In this document: positions 39,015-49,482 of the stretch, piece by piece
Numbering within the stretch: the stretch's first letter is position 1
Layout: each line of letters opens with the position of its first letter
Assembly: GCA_910589015.1 (NCBI GenBank)
Contig: CAJUSA010000004.1
Coordinates: 1 to 64,000 of the forward strand
DNA: 64,000 bases
Source: an uncultured Christensenellaceae bacterium
GTDB taxonomy: Bacteria; Bacillota; Clostridia; Christensenellales; Borkfalkiaceae
Direction: 5' to 3'
The notes under the pieces: generated by a model
Database searches by the model: none
What the model was told of the DNA's origin: nothing
What the model saw: the letters and a program-made list of their open reading frames with translations, nothing else
Program-made: the position numbers and the translations under genes

Positions 39015-39146
39015 GTGGAACAACTGAATATCGGCAGCTTAACGGACTTCAAGCGATTTTTTGAACAAGGGGTCTTACCCCTTAAACCCCGCGAGGCTCC
39101 CGAAAATGGAACTCCCGTTTTTCAGTTGGTTTCCAAAATCGGTTGA
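39015..39146 (+). CDS. possible small protein (43 aa, GTG start), copy 2
   Basis: Identical to 24975-25106; a GTG-started frame of protein-like composition whose reality is uncertain. Confidence 0.4.
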   Translation: MEQLNIGSLTDFKRFFEQGVLPLKPREAPENGTPVFQLVSKIG

Positions 39147-39195
39147 AAGTCGAACGGCGTAAGCCGTAAGTAATAATTTTAAGGTAGGTAAAGGA

Positions 39196-39309
39196 ATGGA
39201 AAGTGATATGACAGCGGGCGAAGTGATACGTCTGTATGAGTATCTGAAAGCGAAAGGCTGGACGGGCGAAGAGATAATCGCGCTCGTTGCGGCTATCGTC
39301 AACAGATAA
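39196..39309 (+). CDS. small helical protein (37 aa), copy 2
   Basis: Identical to 25156-25269. The hairpin-bearing spacer that follows is 39310-39514. Confidence 0.55.
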   Translation: MESDMTAGEVIRLYEYLKAKGWTGEEIIALVAAIVNR

Positions 39310-39514
39310 AAAGAAAGTCAAGATTATCGAACACCGATAACCTTGACCGTATCCCGTAGTAAAGCCGAACGGGGCAACAGCTCACAACTTTTTCCCGAAC
39401 GGCTACCGCGCAAGGGGCGAACCTACCCGCCCCAAGCCGAAGTTTATTAGAGTATAGCACAGCAAAAACGAAAAAGCAAGAGCTTTTCGGAAAAAATTTC
39501 AAAGAGGTTAAAAA

Positions 39515-39799
39515 ATGATACTTTACAGCGACAATCAAGTTTTTTTAAGCAGATTTATTAAAGAGAGTTTCGGCGAAGTGCAGACGAACGCAAAACGTGC
39601 GGCAGATTATGCGGGCATCCGCAAAGAAGATTACGACGATTATATCGTAATATTGATAGACGGATATTACAATATCGTAAAAATTCTTGACGATAACTAC
39701 CCGCAGGAACTCGACGAAACCGTTTATCCGTTCGACAAAAACCGCATTTATCCCATACAACGGATAAAGCAAGAAATCAGCTATTCCACCGAATACTAA
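39515..39799 (+). CDS. hypothetical protein (94 aa), copy 2
   Basis: Identical to 25475-25759; opens the rightward cluster of the second copy. Confidence 0.65.
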   Translation: MILYSDNQVFLSRFIKESFGEVQTNAKRAADYAGIRKEDYDDYIVILIDGYYNIVKILDDNYPQELDETVYPFDKNRIYPIQRIKQEISYSTEY

Positions 39800-39849
39800 A
39801 AATCACAGCCGACCCGCGGCGGCACAAGTCCGCGGGAAAGGGGTTACAA

Positions 39850-40338
39850 ATGAATTATCAATATTTTAAGGACGTAAAGACAATCGAAGAACTGCGCAAG
39901 CAATATAAAACGCTCGCGTTCAAGTACCACCCCGACAAGGGCGGCACCGTCGAGCAAATGCAACGCATTCATGCCGAATACGACGAGCTTCTTAAACGAG
40001 TTCGTAACATTCACGAAACCGCCGACGGTAAGACCTACACCAAAGAAACGCCCGCCGACGTTCCCGACAACTTCCGCGAAATCATAAACGCGATTATCGG
40101 CTTTAATTGCCGTATCGAGCTTTGCGGGGCGTGGCTATGGGTGTTCAATGCCTACGAATACCGCGAACAACTCAAAGCCCTCGGCTTCTTCTGGTGTAGC
40201 GGCAAAAAGGCGTGGGCGTGGACGGATAAGCCGACCGACAACAAACATAAACTTTCGCTTGACGAAATTCGCCGCTTGCACGGCTCGGAAGTTATCCGCG
40301 AAGAAGAACAGCAGAAGAAAATAAAGGGGGCGGCGTAA
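39850..40338 (+). CDS. J-domain protein, copy 2
   Basis: Identical to 25810-26298, with the HPD-containing DnaJ domain and the Trp-rich C-terminal part; leader hairpin at 39806-39846. Confidence 0.85.
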   Translation: MNYQYFKDVKTIEELRKQYKTLAFKYHPDKGGTVEQMQRIHAEYDELLKRVRNIHETADGKTYTKETPADVPDNFREIINAIIGFNCRIELCGAWLWVFNAYEYREQLKALGFFWCSGKKAWAWTDKPTDNKHKLSLDEIRRLHGSEVIREEEQQKKIKGAA

Positions 40339-40364
40339 CCGCCCCCCACAAAAGGAGATAAAAC

Positions 40365-40562
40365 ATGAGAATTTTCAAATGGCAGATGTTTAAGACGAAG
40401 GAAGAAGCAAAAGCATTTCAAAAGGAAAAAGGTTGTGGTGTCTATCACAACTTGGAATGGGAAGCAAGGCGTAAGACTTATGACAGCATAACGTTTTACG
40501 AGGTTTCGGAAGAAACGCGTAAAGAATACCCGTTTAGTATCGAATGGACGGAATTTCAATAA
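40365..40562 (+). CDS. hypothetical protein (65 aa), copy 2
   Basis: Identical to 26325-26522. Confidence 0.6.
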   Translation: MRIFKWQMFKTKEEAKAFQKEKGCGVYHNLEWEARRKTYDSITFYEVSEETRKEYPFSIEWTEFQ

Positions 40563-40610
40563 AGCAAACAGCCGACCGACGGCGGCAAGTCCGTCGGAGA
40601 GGGGTTCAGC

Positions 40611-41078
40611 ATGAGAACATTAGATAAACTTTTCAGCCGATACGGGCAAGCGTCGGGCGAAATGAACGAAACCATACACTTATATTTTCGCCGCGCGGAT
40701 AAAATCGACAATCTTGAAACGGTGAAATACGAGGACAAGAAAGCACAGAACGCCATAGCCGAATTTTTGGAATATGCGGAACTACTGAAAGAATACCGTA
40801 AATCACTTTACGAACGGGCGCGGGAACTTTACTCGGCGGGGTACTCCATGCGGTTACAGCTTTTACGCCATGCCGATTGTTGGAGTAATAAAAAGAGCTA
40901 CACCGTAAAGGTTTTACGTATACCGACCGCACCGAACGCCCGCCCCGTTGAAGTGCTTGCCGAGAGCTACGAAGGCAAGGAACGACACAAAGCAATAAAA
41001 CGGTTTGAAGAACTCAAAAAGCAATATGCGAATATCGAAACCGAAATCGACATTGATAAAAAACATTGGGAGAGGTAA
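40611..41078 (+). CDS. hypothetical helical protein (155 aa), copy 2
   Basis: Identical to 26571-27038; leader hairpin at 40570-40607. Confidence 0.6.
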   Translation: MRTLDKLFSRYGQASGEMNETIHLYFRRADKIDNLETVKYEDKKAQNAIAEFLEYAELLKEYRKSLYERARELYSAGYSMRLQLLRHADCWSNKKSYTVKVLRIPTAPNARPVEVLAESYEGKERHKAIKRFEELKKQYANIETEIDIDKKHWER

Positions 41079-41084
41079 TTAAAA

Positions 41085-41444
41085 ATGGATAAAGATAAGG
41101 AATTTGAAAAAATAGCTACATTGTTAGTAGACACGGGTTTTCGCCACCGTCCTAACTGTCCAAATAATAAAAGCTGTATTTACTGCGGAGGAACAGTAAA
41201 TGTTCCTTGTATTGAATGTAAACAAACGACAGCTCTTTTAGCGGCAGGATACGGCAATATCAAAGAATATCAAAGCGAGATAGAACGATTACAAACCGAG
41301 CTTTCTCACCGCGAGGAAGATTTAATACATGCTGACGAAAGCGTGTTTTATCGTAAATGCGATGTCGCATTACGCGAAAAAGAAATAGCGCAACAAACAA
41401 AATATGTTTATTGCGTAATGGTATCTCAACAAAAAAGAAGTTGA
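41085..41444 (+). CDS. Cys-rich hypothetical protein (119 aa), copy 2
   Basis: Identical to 27045-27404, with the N-terminal zinc-type Cys cluster. The bidirectional terminator follows at 41501-41524. Confidence 0.6.
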   Translation: MDKDKEFEKIATLLVDTGFRHRPNCPNNKSCIYCGGTVNVPCIECKQTTALLAAGYGNIKEYQSEIERLQTELSHREEDLIHADESVFYRKCDVALREKEIAQQTKYVYCVMVSQQKRS

Positions 41445-41509
41445 AAATGATACTTACAAGAAAAAAATTAAATACGCCAAACAAGGAGAAATTAAAGAAT
41501 AAAAGAGCC

Positions 41510-43663
41510 TTACGGCTCTTTTTTATCTTCCACGTTTTCCTTCAAACCCTCTAAATCGCGGATAAAATAGCTGCCTTGCTTTTTGAGTTCTTCCCACGTT
41601 GCGCGTTCGGTTTCGTATTCGTCCATGTCGTCTAACCCCACGGGTGCGGTGAGCGCTTTCTCACGGAAGAAGTCCGCAAAGCAATCGGTTGCAAACCGCT
41701 TGCTGTAATCTTTCTTGCGGCTTATGTAATACGCCTTTTCCTTAAAACTGCCGTCGAGCGAACCGCTTTCAAGCTGAATCAAAAGACGATGACAGCCGAA
41801 CAGGTTATAAGTACGGTTGTAGTAGTGATTAAACCTTGCGACTACGCCTTTTATGAGATACAGAAAAAGCGTGTTATCTCCGCGATTGTACCGGTACTGC
41901 GTGTACAGATCGCGGAACTTGCCGAACACCCAACCGTATAGCAATTCTTCCACGGTGAAGAAGGGCAACATAAGCGTTGTTTCCGTTCTGTCGCAAATAT
42001 TGATTACGTCGAACAGTTCGCGCGCGTCTGCACCCAACGACATAGCACGCTGTTCGTCCGATATGATTTTCAAGAAAGGGAAGTTACACACCGTTGCACG
42101 GTGCCGCGCCATTTTCAACCCGTCGTTGAACCCGTCGTTTTCTTGATTGGTCGCTTCGTCTTTCGCTTTCAGCCCGCGTGATTGCGAGGTTTTCGAATTT
42201 AACCGTTCTTTCCCGATTTCAGACACCGCAACCACGCCGAACTCGAAAGCGTTACGCCGCTCGTTATCCGCGACGACGGTCTTTCCAAGCCGCAACACGT
42301 CGAAATCGAGAATATGCGCATGGCGGGAATAACTGTCTATCAATCGGCTATCTCTACGGAAGAAATCGCCGTTCCAGAGCGGGAAGTTTCCCAAATTGGA
42401 AAGAATCATGTCCGAGCGGATAGAATAGTTCGAGATAATCACGGAACTTTCCATAACGTAAATGAAATACAGTTGCGCATAATCTTCGAGAACATTCCAT
42501 ATATCGACCACTTCGAGATTGTCGTTATAGGTATATCCGTACCGTTCATAATCGTAGCCGTACAGCTTTTCGGGGCAGGGGTGTTTCTCGAACCGTGCGC
42601 GCTTCTGTTGCAAGAACCGGCGACAGGTTGCGAGGTTGTAAACCTTATGTTCGGCTATGGCATACCGCAACACGTTTTCAAGGTTTATCCAAGGGAAATC
42701 GGGAAACTTCATATCGCATTCGAGCAACAGTTCGAACGCTTTATCCCGAAACAGCACTTCCGTAGAAAGACACATAGAGGTGAGCATTGTCGTTTTGCCT
42801 TTTCCCATTGTTCCGCAAACGAGGGAAACGAGCGCACGCTCGTTGATAAAACCGCAATTCTTGCGTTCGTTGTGGTTGAGCCGTGCATAGCCGATTCCTT
42901 TACGGAATTTATGGAAAAGCCATAACCCGATAATGCACCACGCCCAAAGAGGGATAAAGGCGAACGCGGGCGTAAGGTCTAAAAAGAGCTTGTACACCTG
43001 CCGATAGAGGTTGATAAAGTCAAAGGAAATAACGAAGTAGAAATAGTATGCCAAGAACTCTAACAGCATGGTGAACAGATTAAAGTTATACACCCAAATC
43101 ACAAGCCATAAAATACGGTAAACGGCGTGTTCGCGCAAGAACGCCGCGAATCCCGCAAGCCAACGCTTGACGGGGGCATATGTATGAGCGATAAACTTCT
43201 TCCATGCGCGTAAGGGACGGCTATACTTGTTATAATCGTTATTCGGTTTCTTCATGACTTGCCGCAAAAGCACAACGCCGAGACCAACGAACGGTAACGC
43301 GATTATAACAAACATACACAGCGAATACAGCCCGTTGCCGAGAAACGACAGATAACCCGTAAAGTTATCCATAGTCGCCCACAGCCGCCAATACGCCGCC
43401 CAATTCGATTGAAAGCCCGCCCATGTATCGGGCAGGAACGTAGGAAGAGGTGAGAAATTCGGGTATTCGTTCACGGTAGGGGTGAACGAATAGGGAACGC
43501 CGAACAGCTCGCAAAAGTAATACGCAACGGAATAGGCAAAGTCCCGCCCGCCCTCGATAAGACGACCGAGAGCGTTCGGGAACACGAAAATACTGCAAGC
43601 CAGAAAACCAAGCGTGATAACGATACAAATGATATGCCGATAATTAAACCGTTTCATTGCCAA
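41510..43663 (-). CDS. Zot/pI-like membrane P-loop ATPase, copy 2
   Basis: Identical to 27470-29623: N-terminal membrane segments, Walker A GTMGKGKTT. Confidence 0.65.
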   Translation of the reverse strand: MAMKRFNYRHIICIVITLGFLACSIFVFPNALGRLIEGGRDFAYSVAYYFCELFGVPYSFTPTVNEYPNFSPLPTFLPDTWAGFQSNWAAYWRLWATMDNFTGYLSFLGNGLYSLCMFVIIALPFVGLGVVLLRQVMKKPNNDYNKYSRPLRAWKKFIAHTYAPVKRWLAGFAAFLREHAVYRILWLVIWVYNFNLFTMLLEFLAYYFYFVISFDFINLYRQVYKLFLDLTPAFAFIPLWAWCIIGLWLFHKFRKGIGYARLNHNERKNCGFINERALVSLVCGTMGKGKTTMLTSMCLSTEVLFRDKAFELLLECDMKFPDFPWINLENVLRYAIAEHKVYNLATCRRFLQQKRARFEKHPCPEKLYGYDYERYGYTYNDNLEVVDIWNVLEDYAQLYFIYVMESSVIISNYSIRSDMILSNLGNFPLWNGDFFRRDSRLIDSYSRHAHILDFDVLRLGKTVVADNERRNAFEFGVVAVSEIGKERLNSKTSQSRGLKAKDEATNQENDGFNDGLKMARHRATVCNFPFLKIISDEQRAMSLGADARELFDVINICDRTETTLMLPFFTVEELLYGWVFGKFRDLYTQYRYNRGDNTLFLYLIKGVVARFNHYYNRTYNLFGCHRLLIQLESGSLDGSFKEKAYYISRKKDYSKRFATDCFADFFREKALTAPVGLDDMDEYETERATWEELKKQGSYFIRDLEGLKENVEDKKEP

Positions 43664-44007
43664 ACACCGTGCCGAATTAAAACCTTACGGTAATCATACG
43701 CTTTCAAAAGCTTTCGCGGGAAAAGCTCGTACAGGTTTCCTTTCAAACCGAGGAACTGCCCGAACGGGGAAACAACCGAACACACGCGCGGGTTTTTCGG
43801 TGTGGCGTATAACCAATAGACAATAACGCAATCAACCCCGCCGACCTGCTTTTCCTGCATATACTGCCCGACCGTTATTCTATGGAACAGCCCCGTACGA
43901 AATGAACCGCAGAACGGGAGAGCGGAAAACTCTTTCCATTTTTCGCCGCAAACCAAGTTCAAACCCGTTGCCTTATCAATCACTACATACCTGCAATAGC
44001 CTTTCAT
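43654..44007 (-). CDS. hypothetical protein (117 aa), copy 2
   Basis: Identical to 29614-29967; the start overlaps the stop of the 30-residue peptide gene (ATGA). Confidence 0.6.
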   Translation of the reverse strand: MKGYCRYVVIDKATGLNLVCGEKWKEFSALPFCGSFRTGLFHRITVGQYMQEKQVGGVDCVIVYWLYATPKNPRVCSVVSPFGQFLGLKGNLYELFPRKLLKAYDYRKVLIRHGVWQ

Positions 44008-44096
44008 ACCTGTACCCCCGTGTAAATAAAATACCCGACAAAGGCTACAATGGCTAACGCCAACATTACCCATAAAATTCGCTTAAAAGTTTTCAT
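44004..44096 (-). CDS. 30-residue single-pass membrane peptide, copy 2
   Basis: Identical to 29964-30056; candidate pVII/pIX-like minor coat peptide. Confidence 0.65.
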   Translation of the reverse strand: MKTFKRILWVMLALAIVAFVGYFIYTGVQV

Positions 44097-44150
44097 GCCT
44101 TTTCTCTAAAAAACGGTTGACTTAAACCGTATTATTCTGTATAATATAAT

Positions 44151-44225
44151 CGTCGGCAAGATCCGACCCCAAATGCAATAGCATTTGAAGAGGGGGCAAC
44201 GAAAGTTGCAGCCCTCTATTTTTTT
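44151..44225 (+). ncRNA. 75-nt structured small RNA, copy 2
   Basis: Identical to 30111-30185, with promoter 44117-44145, three hairpins and a T7 terminator tail. Confidence 0.65.
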
Positions 44226-44563
44226 GTTTTACCTTTACAAATACGTTGCATATCCCATTTGTTAAGCCGAGTTTTTGTCTTTTTTAACTGACTTTCCTTT
44301 ATCGGCTTACCTCTAATGGTTTTTCGAAAAGTCTTATCCTCGACCCCGCTTGCCTTTGGTATATCGGGGTATTTTTCTATCGGGATAAGCCTTTCTTTTT
44401 TATTGCCGTTTTTGTCGTATAAAGAGGATATACGCCGTACAGCCATATGCTCTTTATCGTTATTCATGGCAACGACACGCCGTCCCGCCTTATTGTTTTT
44501 TACCAAAAGGTTATCATTTGTTATGTAAACTTTACCCCTTATGTATCTCTTTCTTTTGCTCAT
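44216..44563 (-). CDS. basic hypothetical protein (115 aa), copy 2
   Basis: Identical to 30176-30523; Lys/Arg-rich, possibly nucleic-acid binding. Confidence 0.6.
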   Translation of the reverse strand: MSKRKRYIRGKVYITNDNLLVKNNKAGRRVVAMNNDKEHMAVRRISSLYDKNGNKKERLIPIEKYPDIPKASGVEDKTFRKTIRGKPIKESQLKKTKTRLNKWDMQRICKGKTKK

Positions 44564-44566
44564 AAT

Positions 44567-45976
44567 TTACTTCCTTTTATTACTTTTTGTAGAGCTTTTT
44601 ATCGCTTTAACGGTTGCAGAAACCGCCTTTACGGGCAACATGACAATCCATACGATACCCTTGACGAGATAGGGGATAAGCGGCATTGCAACCGCAAGAA
44701 GAAGCAACGAACCCACGACAATTAAAACGGTTTTTAACCAAGAGGGCAGTTTTATGCCGCTGTTATTTGTCGGTATATTAGAGCCTGTTTGTACGTCGGC
44801 AACCACACCGAGGTTATAAATTTTTCCGTCGGTTTCAAATTCAAGACGGAGTAAAGCCACGTCGTAAATCAATTCACCTTCATAAGTGTTTGCGTCGATA
44901 ATGGTAGGAATAAGACCGAGCGCAAGAGGGGAACATAACGTCCAAACAATGTACTCTAACCCCGCAGGACAGGTGTAATCGGTTTCGTAGAAGTTCAATA
45001 TCCATTCGTACGACAAAAGGTCTTTTTCTTCGTCCTTTTCAAAGTTAGCGCCCTGTTTTTTCAAATCTTCTACGAAAGCGCTCGTACTCGACATTCTATC
45101 CCAAACGTATTTTTTGCCGCCTACGCCGCTCGTTTCATTTCCTGTTATTTGGTCGTATTTTAGCGTAACGAAGTGAGGAATTTCTTCCCCGATATACGTT
45201 TGTGTCGTACCGAAAAACTTTTGCGTTTTATAGTCTGCCGAGGTAAAAGTAACATCCGCACTTAAAAGCCTGTCTATATTATGGTCTGTGGAGAATGCCA
45301 AAAAATGCGCATCACAATAAGCTCTATCCGACCAAGAAACACCGTTATAATAACGACGCATGCCTACCATTTCCCTCGTTACCGTTACCACGTCAACATC
45401 TTCGTAGCTGTATAAAACGGAATCGTCCGAAGTGACCGCCGTCCATAACTGACCGACAGGATATGCCTTTTCGCTTACGGTATTATCGCTGTCGACGGAT
45501 CCGTCTACGACTTTATCGAATTTACGAAAAATCTCGGATATATCGTAACTTCTTATTTTTTCGGTCGATACGGTAAAATCTTTTACACGGTACTTGTAAA
45601 GAGTTTCGGCAGAACTCACACGGTCGAGAACGTATTTTTCATACTTCAATTCAGTTTTCAAACCCGTTGAAAAGACAATCGAGGTCGCTTTTGCAAGTAC
45701 CCCCATAGGCTGATATACATAAACATACAGTTCATGCGAGGTGCTTTCCGCGATTTGTATAACACGCAAAGAATAGTCCCCCGAAACTACGGGGAACTCT
45801 TCTTCATTAAATTTCTCGTCCTTTTGTAAATCTTCCAAAACATCGGAATAGCCGTCAACATTCGAAAGAGCGGCAGACGCAAATATCCTCGTCATGCCCG
45901 TCATTAACGCAAGCACAAATAATAGAATGCTTAACATTAACGCATTTACACAGGTAATGTAATTTGATTTTTTCAT
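44567..45976 (-). CDS. secreted, membrane-anchored protein (469 aa), copy 2
   Basis: Identical to 30527-31936: signal-like N-terminus, C-terminal hydrophobic anchor, basic tail. Confidence 0.6.
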   Translation of the reverse strand: MKKSNYITCVNALMLSILLFVLALMTGMTRIFASAALSNVDGYSDVLEDLQKDEKFNEEEFPVVSGDYSLRVIQIAESTSHELYVYVYQPMGVLAKATSIVFSTGLKTELKYEKYVLDRVSSAETLYKYRVKDFTVSTEKIRSYDISEIFRKFDKVVDGSVDSDNTVSEKAYPVGQLWTAVTSDDSVLYSYEDVDVVTVTREMVGMRRYYNGVSWSDRAYCDAHFLAFSTDHNIDRLLSADVTFTSADYKTQKFFGTTQTYIGEEIPHFVTLKYDQITGNETSGVGGKKYVWDRMSSTSAFVEDLKKQGANFEKDEEKDLLSYEWILNFYETDYTCPAGLEYIVWTLCSPLALGLIPTIIDANTYEGELIYDVALLRLEFETDGKIYNLGVVADVQTGSNIPTNNSGIKLPSWLKTVLIVVGSLLLLAVAMPLIPYLVKGIVWIVMLPVKAVSATVKAIKSSTKSNKRK

Positions 45977-45988
45977 AGACGCACCGCC

Positions 45989-47398
45989 TTAACGTTTTTT
46001 GCCGACAACACCCGATATAACGCTGACAAGGCTAATCAATACGACCGCACCGACAATGCCGCCGATTATCGGCAATAAATTATCGCGGATAGTATTCAAT
46101 GCGCTTTCAGGTTCGCTCATTTTTTCGGCTTGCACGGAACAGTTATCAACCACGATTGAATTGTCGTCGAGGACTTCATTGCCGCATTTTACGGATAAAA
46201 CGCGTAAACTCATACGCCTTGCTTCTTCCTCTAACACGCCGAGCGTAGAGCCGTATGCAACGGTTTTTTGTGCATACAGTTCGTTATCGACATAAAAATT
46301 GACTTCAAATGTAATGGCTTCCCAAGTCGCATACAAAATCGTGTTCCCCGTAATGCCCGCGCCGTTATATGCCGTACCGTCGGCATAAGTCCAACCGATG
46401 AAACGGTAACCCGTGCGCGTAGGTGTGGGGGTAGGGGCGGCAGAACCGTAGTTCACGGTTACACTGTCTATGTCATGACCGCCCGTGCAATCATAAGTTA
46501 CGGTGTAACTGTTTACCTGCCAATGCGCATGTAAATCGGTATCTTCAAAAATCGGCTCATTGTCATAAGCTACGCAAGAGGAATGCCCTTGATCGCCTTT
46601 GCCATAAAACCAACCCGCAAAGGTGTATCCCTCTTTTGTAGGCGTTTCGGGCAAGGGGACGGGAGTAGAACTCACGTTATAACAACTGCCTTTTTCTTTA
46701 ACTGTATATGTAGAGCTATCATCGACATAGTTATCACCGTTTCCGTCACAAGTGATAAATTTTCCGCTTTTAAGGACATTATATATTTCAAGATACTGCG
46801 TCGAATTACTTGACTTTAAAAGTTCGTATATTTGTCCGCCCTCATTTTTAACGCCTTTCCAATAAACGTAAAAACCTTTTTCCGTAAGTCTGTATTCGAT
46901 ACCGACAACACGGTCAGAAGAGGGTAAATCAATCATTTCGCTTATTACGGTATCATTTGCGTGATTAACCATAACGCAGACATAATGATAAGAACCGTCA
47001 AACCCAATTTCCAAACCGACTTGGCTATAAATACCGTCATGGTCGAAATGTATCATTAACGTAAGCCATTGTCTGCTCGGCGCAGTTCTTTCCGTAGTGC
47101 TTACAATCAACGAATAACTGAATTTATCAACATTCTCTGTATTCATTTTATTTAAAACCGTTAAATTAGCATTGCGCGTTAAAGTTTTGTTTTCCGAAAA
47201 AACTCGTTCATACCCCGAATAATTCTCCAATGGGAAGCCGTCCCAATTCGTTGCACGCGTTTCGATTGCTTCTGCGGACGCAGATTCACCGCGCAACGAA
47301 TTGTATGAAAACATAACGCCACATGCAAAAATTAACGCCATAATTGCCGTTAAAACGAGTAATATTTTTGTTTTTGCAGTTTTTATTGTTTCTTTCAT
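45989..47398 (-). CDS. adhesin-like protein with Listeria-Bacteroides repeats, copy 2
   Basis: Identical to 31949-33358; because both copies are identical there is no sign of the antigenic divergence often seen in host-binding proteins. Confidence 0.65.
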   Translation of the reverse strand: MKETIKTAKTKILLVLTAIMALIFACGVMFSYNSLRGESASAEAIETRATNWDGFPLENYSGYERVFSENKTLTRNANLTVLNKMNTENVDKFSYSLIVSTTERTAPSRQWLTLMIHFDHDGIYSQVGLEIGFDGSYHYVCVMVNHANDTVISEMIDLPSSDRVVGIEYRLTEKGFYVYWKGVKNEGGQIYELLKSSNSTQYLEIYNVLKSGKFITCDGNGDNYVDDSSTYTVKEKGSCYNVSSTPVPLPETPTKEGYTFAGWFYGKGDQGHSSCVAYDNEPIFEDTDLHAHWQVNSYTVTYDCTGGHDIDSVTVNYGSAAPTPTPTRTGYRFIGWTYADGTAYNGAGITGNTILYATWEAITFEVNFYVDNELYAQKTVAYGSTLGVLEEEARRMSLRVLSVKCGNEVLDDNSIVVDNCSVQAEKMSEPESALNTIRDNLLPIIGGIVGAVVLISLVSVISGVVGKKR

Positions 47399-47453
47399 AA
47401 AATCACCTCTGTATATGGTTGTAAGCGGGTTTTCGAAACCCGCTTTACCGACC

Positions 47454-48452
47454 TTAATTTAACGTTAAAGAGATTTTTACATTGTTATTCGGCATTCTAA
47501 ATGCGATAACGTAATAATGTACCGTACCCATTCCGGGAGAAGATTCGTCATATACCTTGCCGAGATAAATCTCGCCATTGATATACGGGTCGCTCGACAG
47601 ATATGCCGAGTTAATAGTTATGTTTAATGGCACACCGTAATCGTTCGATTCGAAATAAACGTTTGCAACGACCCAATCGCCTGCTTTGGCATAATCTGCA
47701 CCCGATATAAAAACATTTACCGACGGAACGAACATTATAGAATTGTCTAATTCATAAACAATATTGTGTGTATCTTCCGGAAGAACGCGCTCGATGTCAC
47801 CGCTTACATAAACCATAACGGTACCGTCACTTTCGGGATAGACAAACGTATAACCGTTGTCGGTGCGCGACATGTCGATATAATCGGTACGACCCTCGGT
47901 ATGATTGAAAAACTGGACACTGCCAAACGACATGTTCGACAACGTAACGATAACGCCGTCGGCTTTCGTAGTGGAAAGGGTATCCGTACAAAGCGGCAAA
48001 ACAAAATTTTCGCTGTCTACGGCAGTAAGAAAGATGTCGGGATATTTTTTGACGAAATCGTCGATCTCGGCAACGCCGTTATAGTTAATAAGAGCTTTAT
48101 TGCAAACGGTACATTTGTTTACTGCATTTGGAGTTGTATGTTTCTCGCATTCGCCACATACAGAACATTTTCCGTCTGCAAAAATATGAGCGGTCAACTC
48201 TCCGCAAACGGTGCATACATGCTTTCCGTTTTCATAAACGTGTTTGCATTCGCCGACGCCGCCCGTAGGTTTATTGTCGTCCGGTTGTACCTGCTCGGTA
48301 GGCTTGAACCATTCGGACGGTTTTGCTTTCCCTTGCCCGAAGAACTGTAAGCAAACCCCTAACAGAAGAACCGCCGCAAGAACACACGCGATTGCCGTTA
48401 AGACCCGCTTTAAGATGTTGTTTTTCGGTTGTTTTTGGTAGTAGCTACTCAT
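47454..48452 (-). CDS. membrane-anchored Cys-rich protein (332 aa), copy 2
   Basis: Identical to 33414-34412: one N-terminal span and CxxC knuckles. Confidence 0.6.
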   Translation of the reverse strand: MSSYYQKQPKNNILKRVLTAIACVLAAVLLLGVCLQFFGQGKAKPSEWFKPTEQVQPDDNKPTGGVGECKHVYENGKHVCTVCGELTAHIFADGKCSVCGECEKHTTPNAVNKCTVCNKALINYNGVAEIDDFVKKYPDIFLTAVDSENFVLPLCTDTLSTTKADGVIVTLSNMSFGSVQFFNHTEGRTDYIDMSRTDNGYTFVYPESDGTVMVYVSGDIERVLPEDTHNIVYELDNSIMFVPSVNVFISGADYAKAGDWVVANVYFESNDYGVPLNITINSAYLSSDPYINGEIYLGKVYDESSPGMGTVHYYVIAFRMPNNNVKISLTLN

Positions 48453-48509
48453 TGTATCACCTCTAAATATCGTTTGGTGCGGGTCTTATACAGCGCCCGC
48501 GATACTGTG

Positions 48510-48986
48510 TTACTTGTTGACGGTTACCGTCAGTTGGTTTGCATAGCCGAGTACTTCCACAAGGGAAACCTTGCCGTCCTCGTCTGCGGTGGGAGTGATC
48601 ATGATCTTGACCGTTTCCGCGCCATCGGGAATATCGCCGTCGAACTTTGCGGACGACGTTTCCGTTGCCGCAAGGAATTTACCGTCTTTGTCGTAGAAGA
48701 ACAAGCGGTATTCGATTTTCGCGTCTTTCTGCGGCACGACCTTTAACCCGTCCGTCGTGATTGCCTTGCGCAAATAGATCGAAGTATTACCTTCGGCATA
48801 TTCGCCAGTATCGGTAAGCGTACCGATACTGTACGCTTCGCCGCCGATTGTCGTGGTTGTCGTTTGCCTGTTCAGTTTCACCGAAAGACCGACTACCGCG
48901 CCGATAAGCGCAAGACCCACGAGAAGCGTCACGACCCATTTTACCGCATCGCTCTTTTTGTGCCGTGCAAGTTCGTTTCTTGCCAT
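48510..48986 (-). CDS. single-pass membrane protein (158 aa), copy 2
   Basis: Identical to 34470-34946; coat-protein candidate. Confidence 0.6.
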   Translation of the reverse strand: MARNELARHKKSDAVKWVVTLLVGLALIGAVVGLSVKLNRQTTTTTIGGEAYSIGTLTDTGEYAEGNTSIYLRKAITTDGLKVVPQKDAKIEYRLFFYDKDGKFLAATETSSAKFDGDIPDGAETVKIMITPTADEDGKVSLVEVLGYANQLTVTVNK

Positions 48987-49033
48987 TTGTTCACCTGCCT
49001 TTTTTTGCTTGCCTTCTGCGGCGCAAGCGACCG

Positions 49034-49270
49034 TTATTTTTCGCTGTCGCCCTGAATGTTGGCGATAAGATCGAGCGCGATACGCGCTTGACCTTTCATC
49101 ATGCGCATGGTAAGCTCGTAGTCTATTTCGGCTTTACCGTTCGCGTTTGCATTGCTGTTCGGCTTGTGGTATTCCATTTTCAAAATACCGTCCAACGCCG
49201 TGCGCAGAGTGTTAAGCACCGCTGCGTTAAGTTCGTCCGAAAAGTTTTCCGTTTTTTTCTTCGTCTGCAT
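49034..49270 (-). CDS. hypothetical helical protein (78 aa), copy 2
   Basis: Identical to 34994-35230. Confidence 0.6.
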   Translation of the reverse strand: MQTKKKTENFSDELNAAVLNTLRTALDGILKMEYHKPNSNANANGKAEIDYELTMRMMKGQARIALDLIANIQGDSEK

Positions 49271-49283
49271 GTTATGTTCCTCG

Positions 49284-49448
49284 CTACATTACGGCATTTA
49301 CACCGTTACGGAAAGACTGTTTTTCCTTTTCCGTTTTGCACTTCACGCGTTTACCTTTCTTCGCAATGCCGAAGCCGCGCCCTGCGTGGTAAGCGTGCTT
49401 TTCTTCCTCGCTGTACTGTCTTTTTCCGCGATTGGGATATTTCGCCAT
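49284..49448 (-). CDS. small basic protein (54 aa), copy 2
   Basis: Identical to 35244-35408, with the same GGAGGTG ribosome-binding site. Confidence 0.65.
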   Translation of the reverse strand: MAKYPNRGKRQYSEEEKHAYHAGRGFGIAKKGKRVKCKTEKEKQSFRNGVNAVM

Positions 49449-49482
49449 GGTTTCACCTCCGAAAATTTTTTATATGTATCGG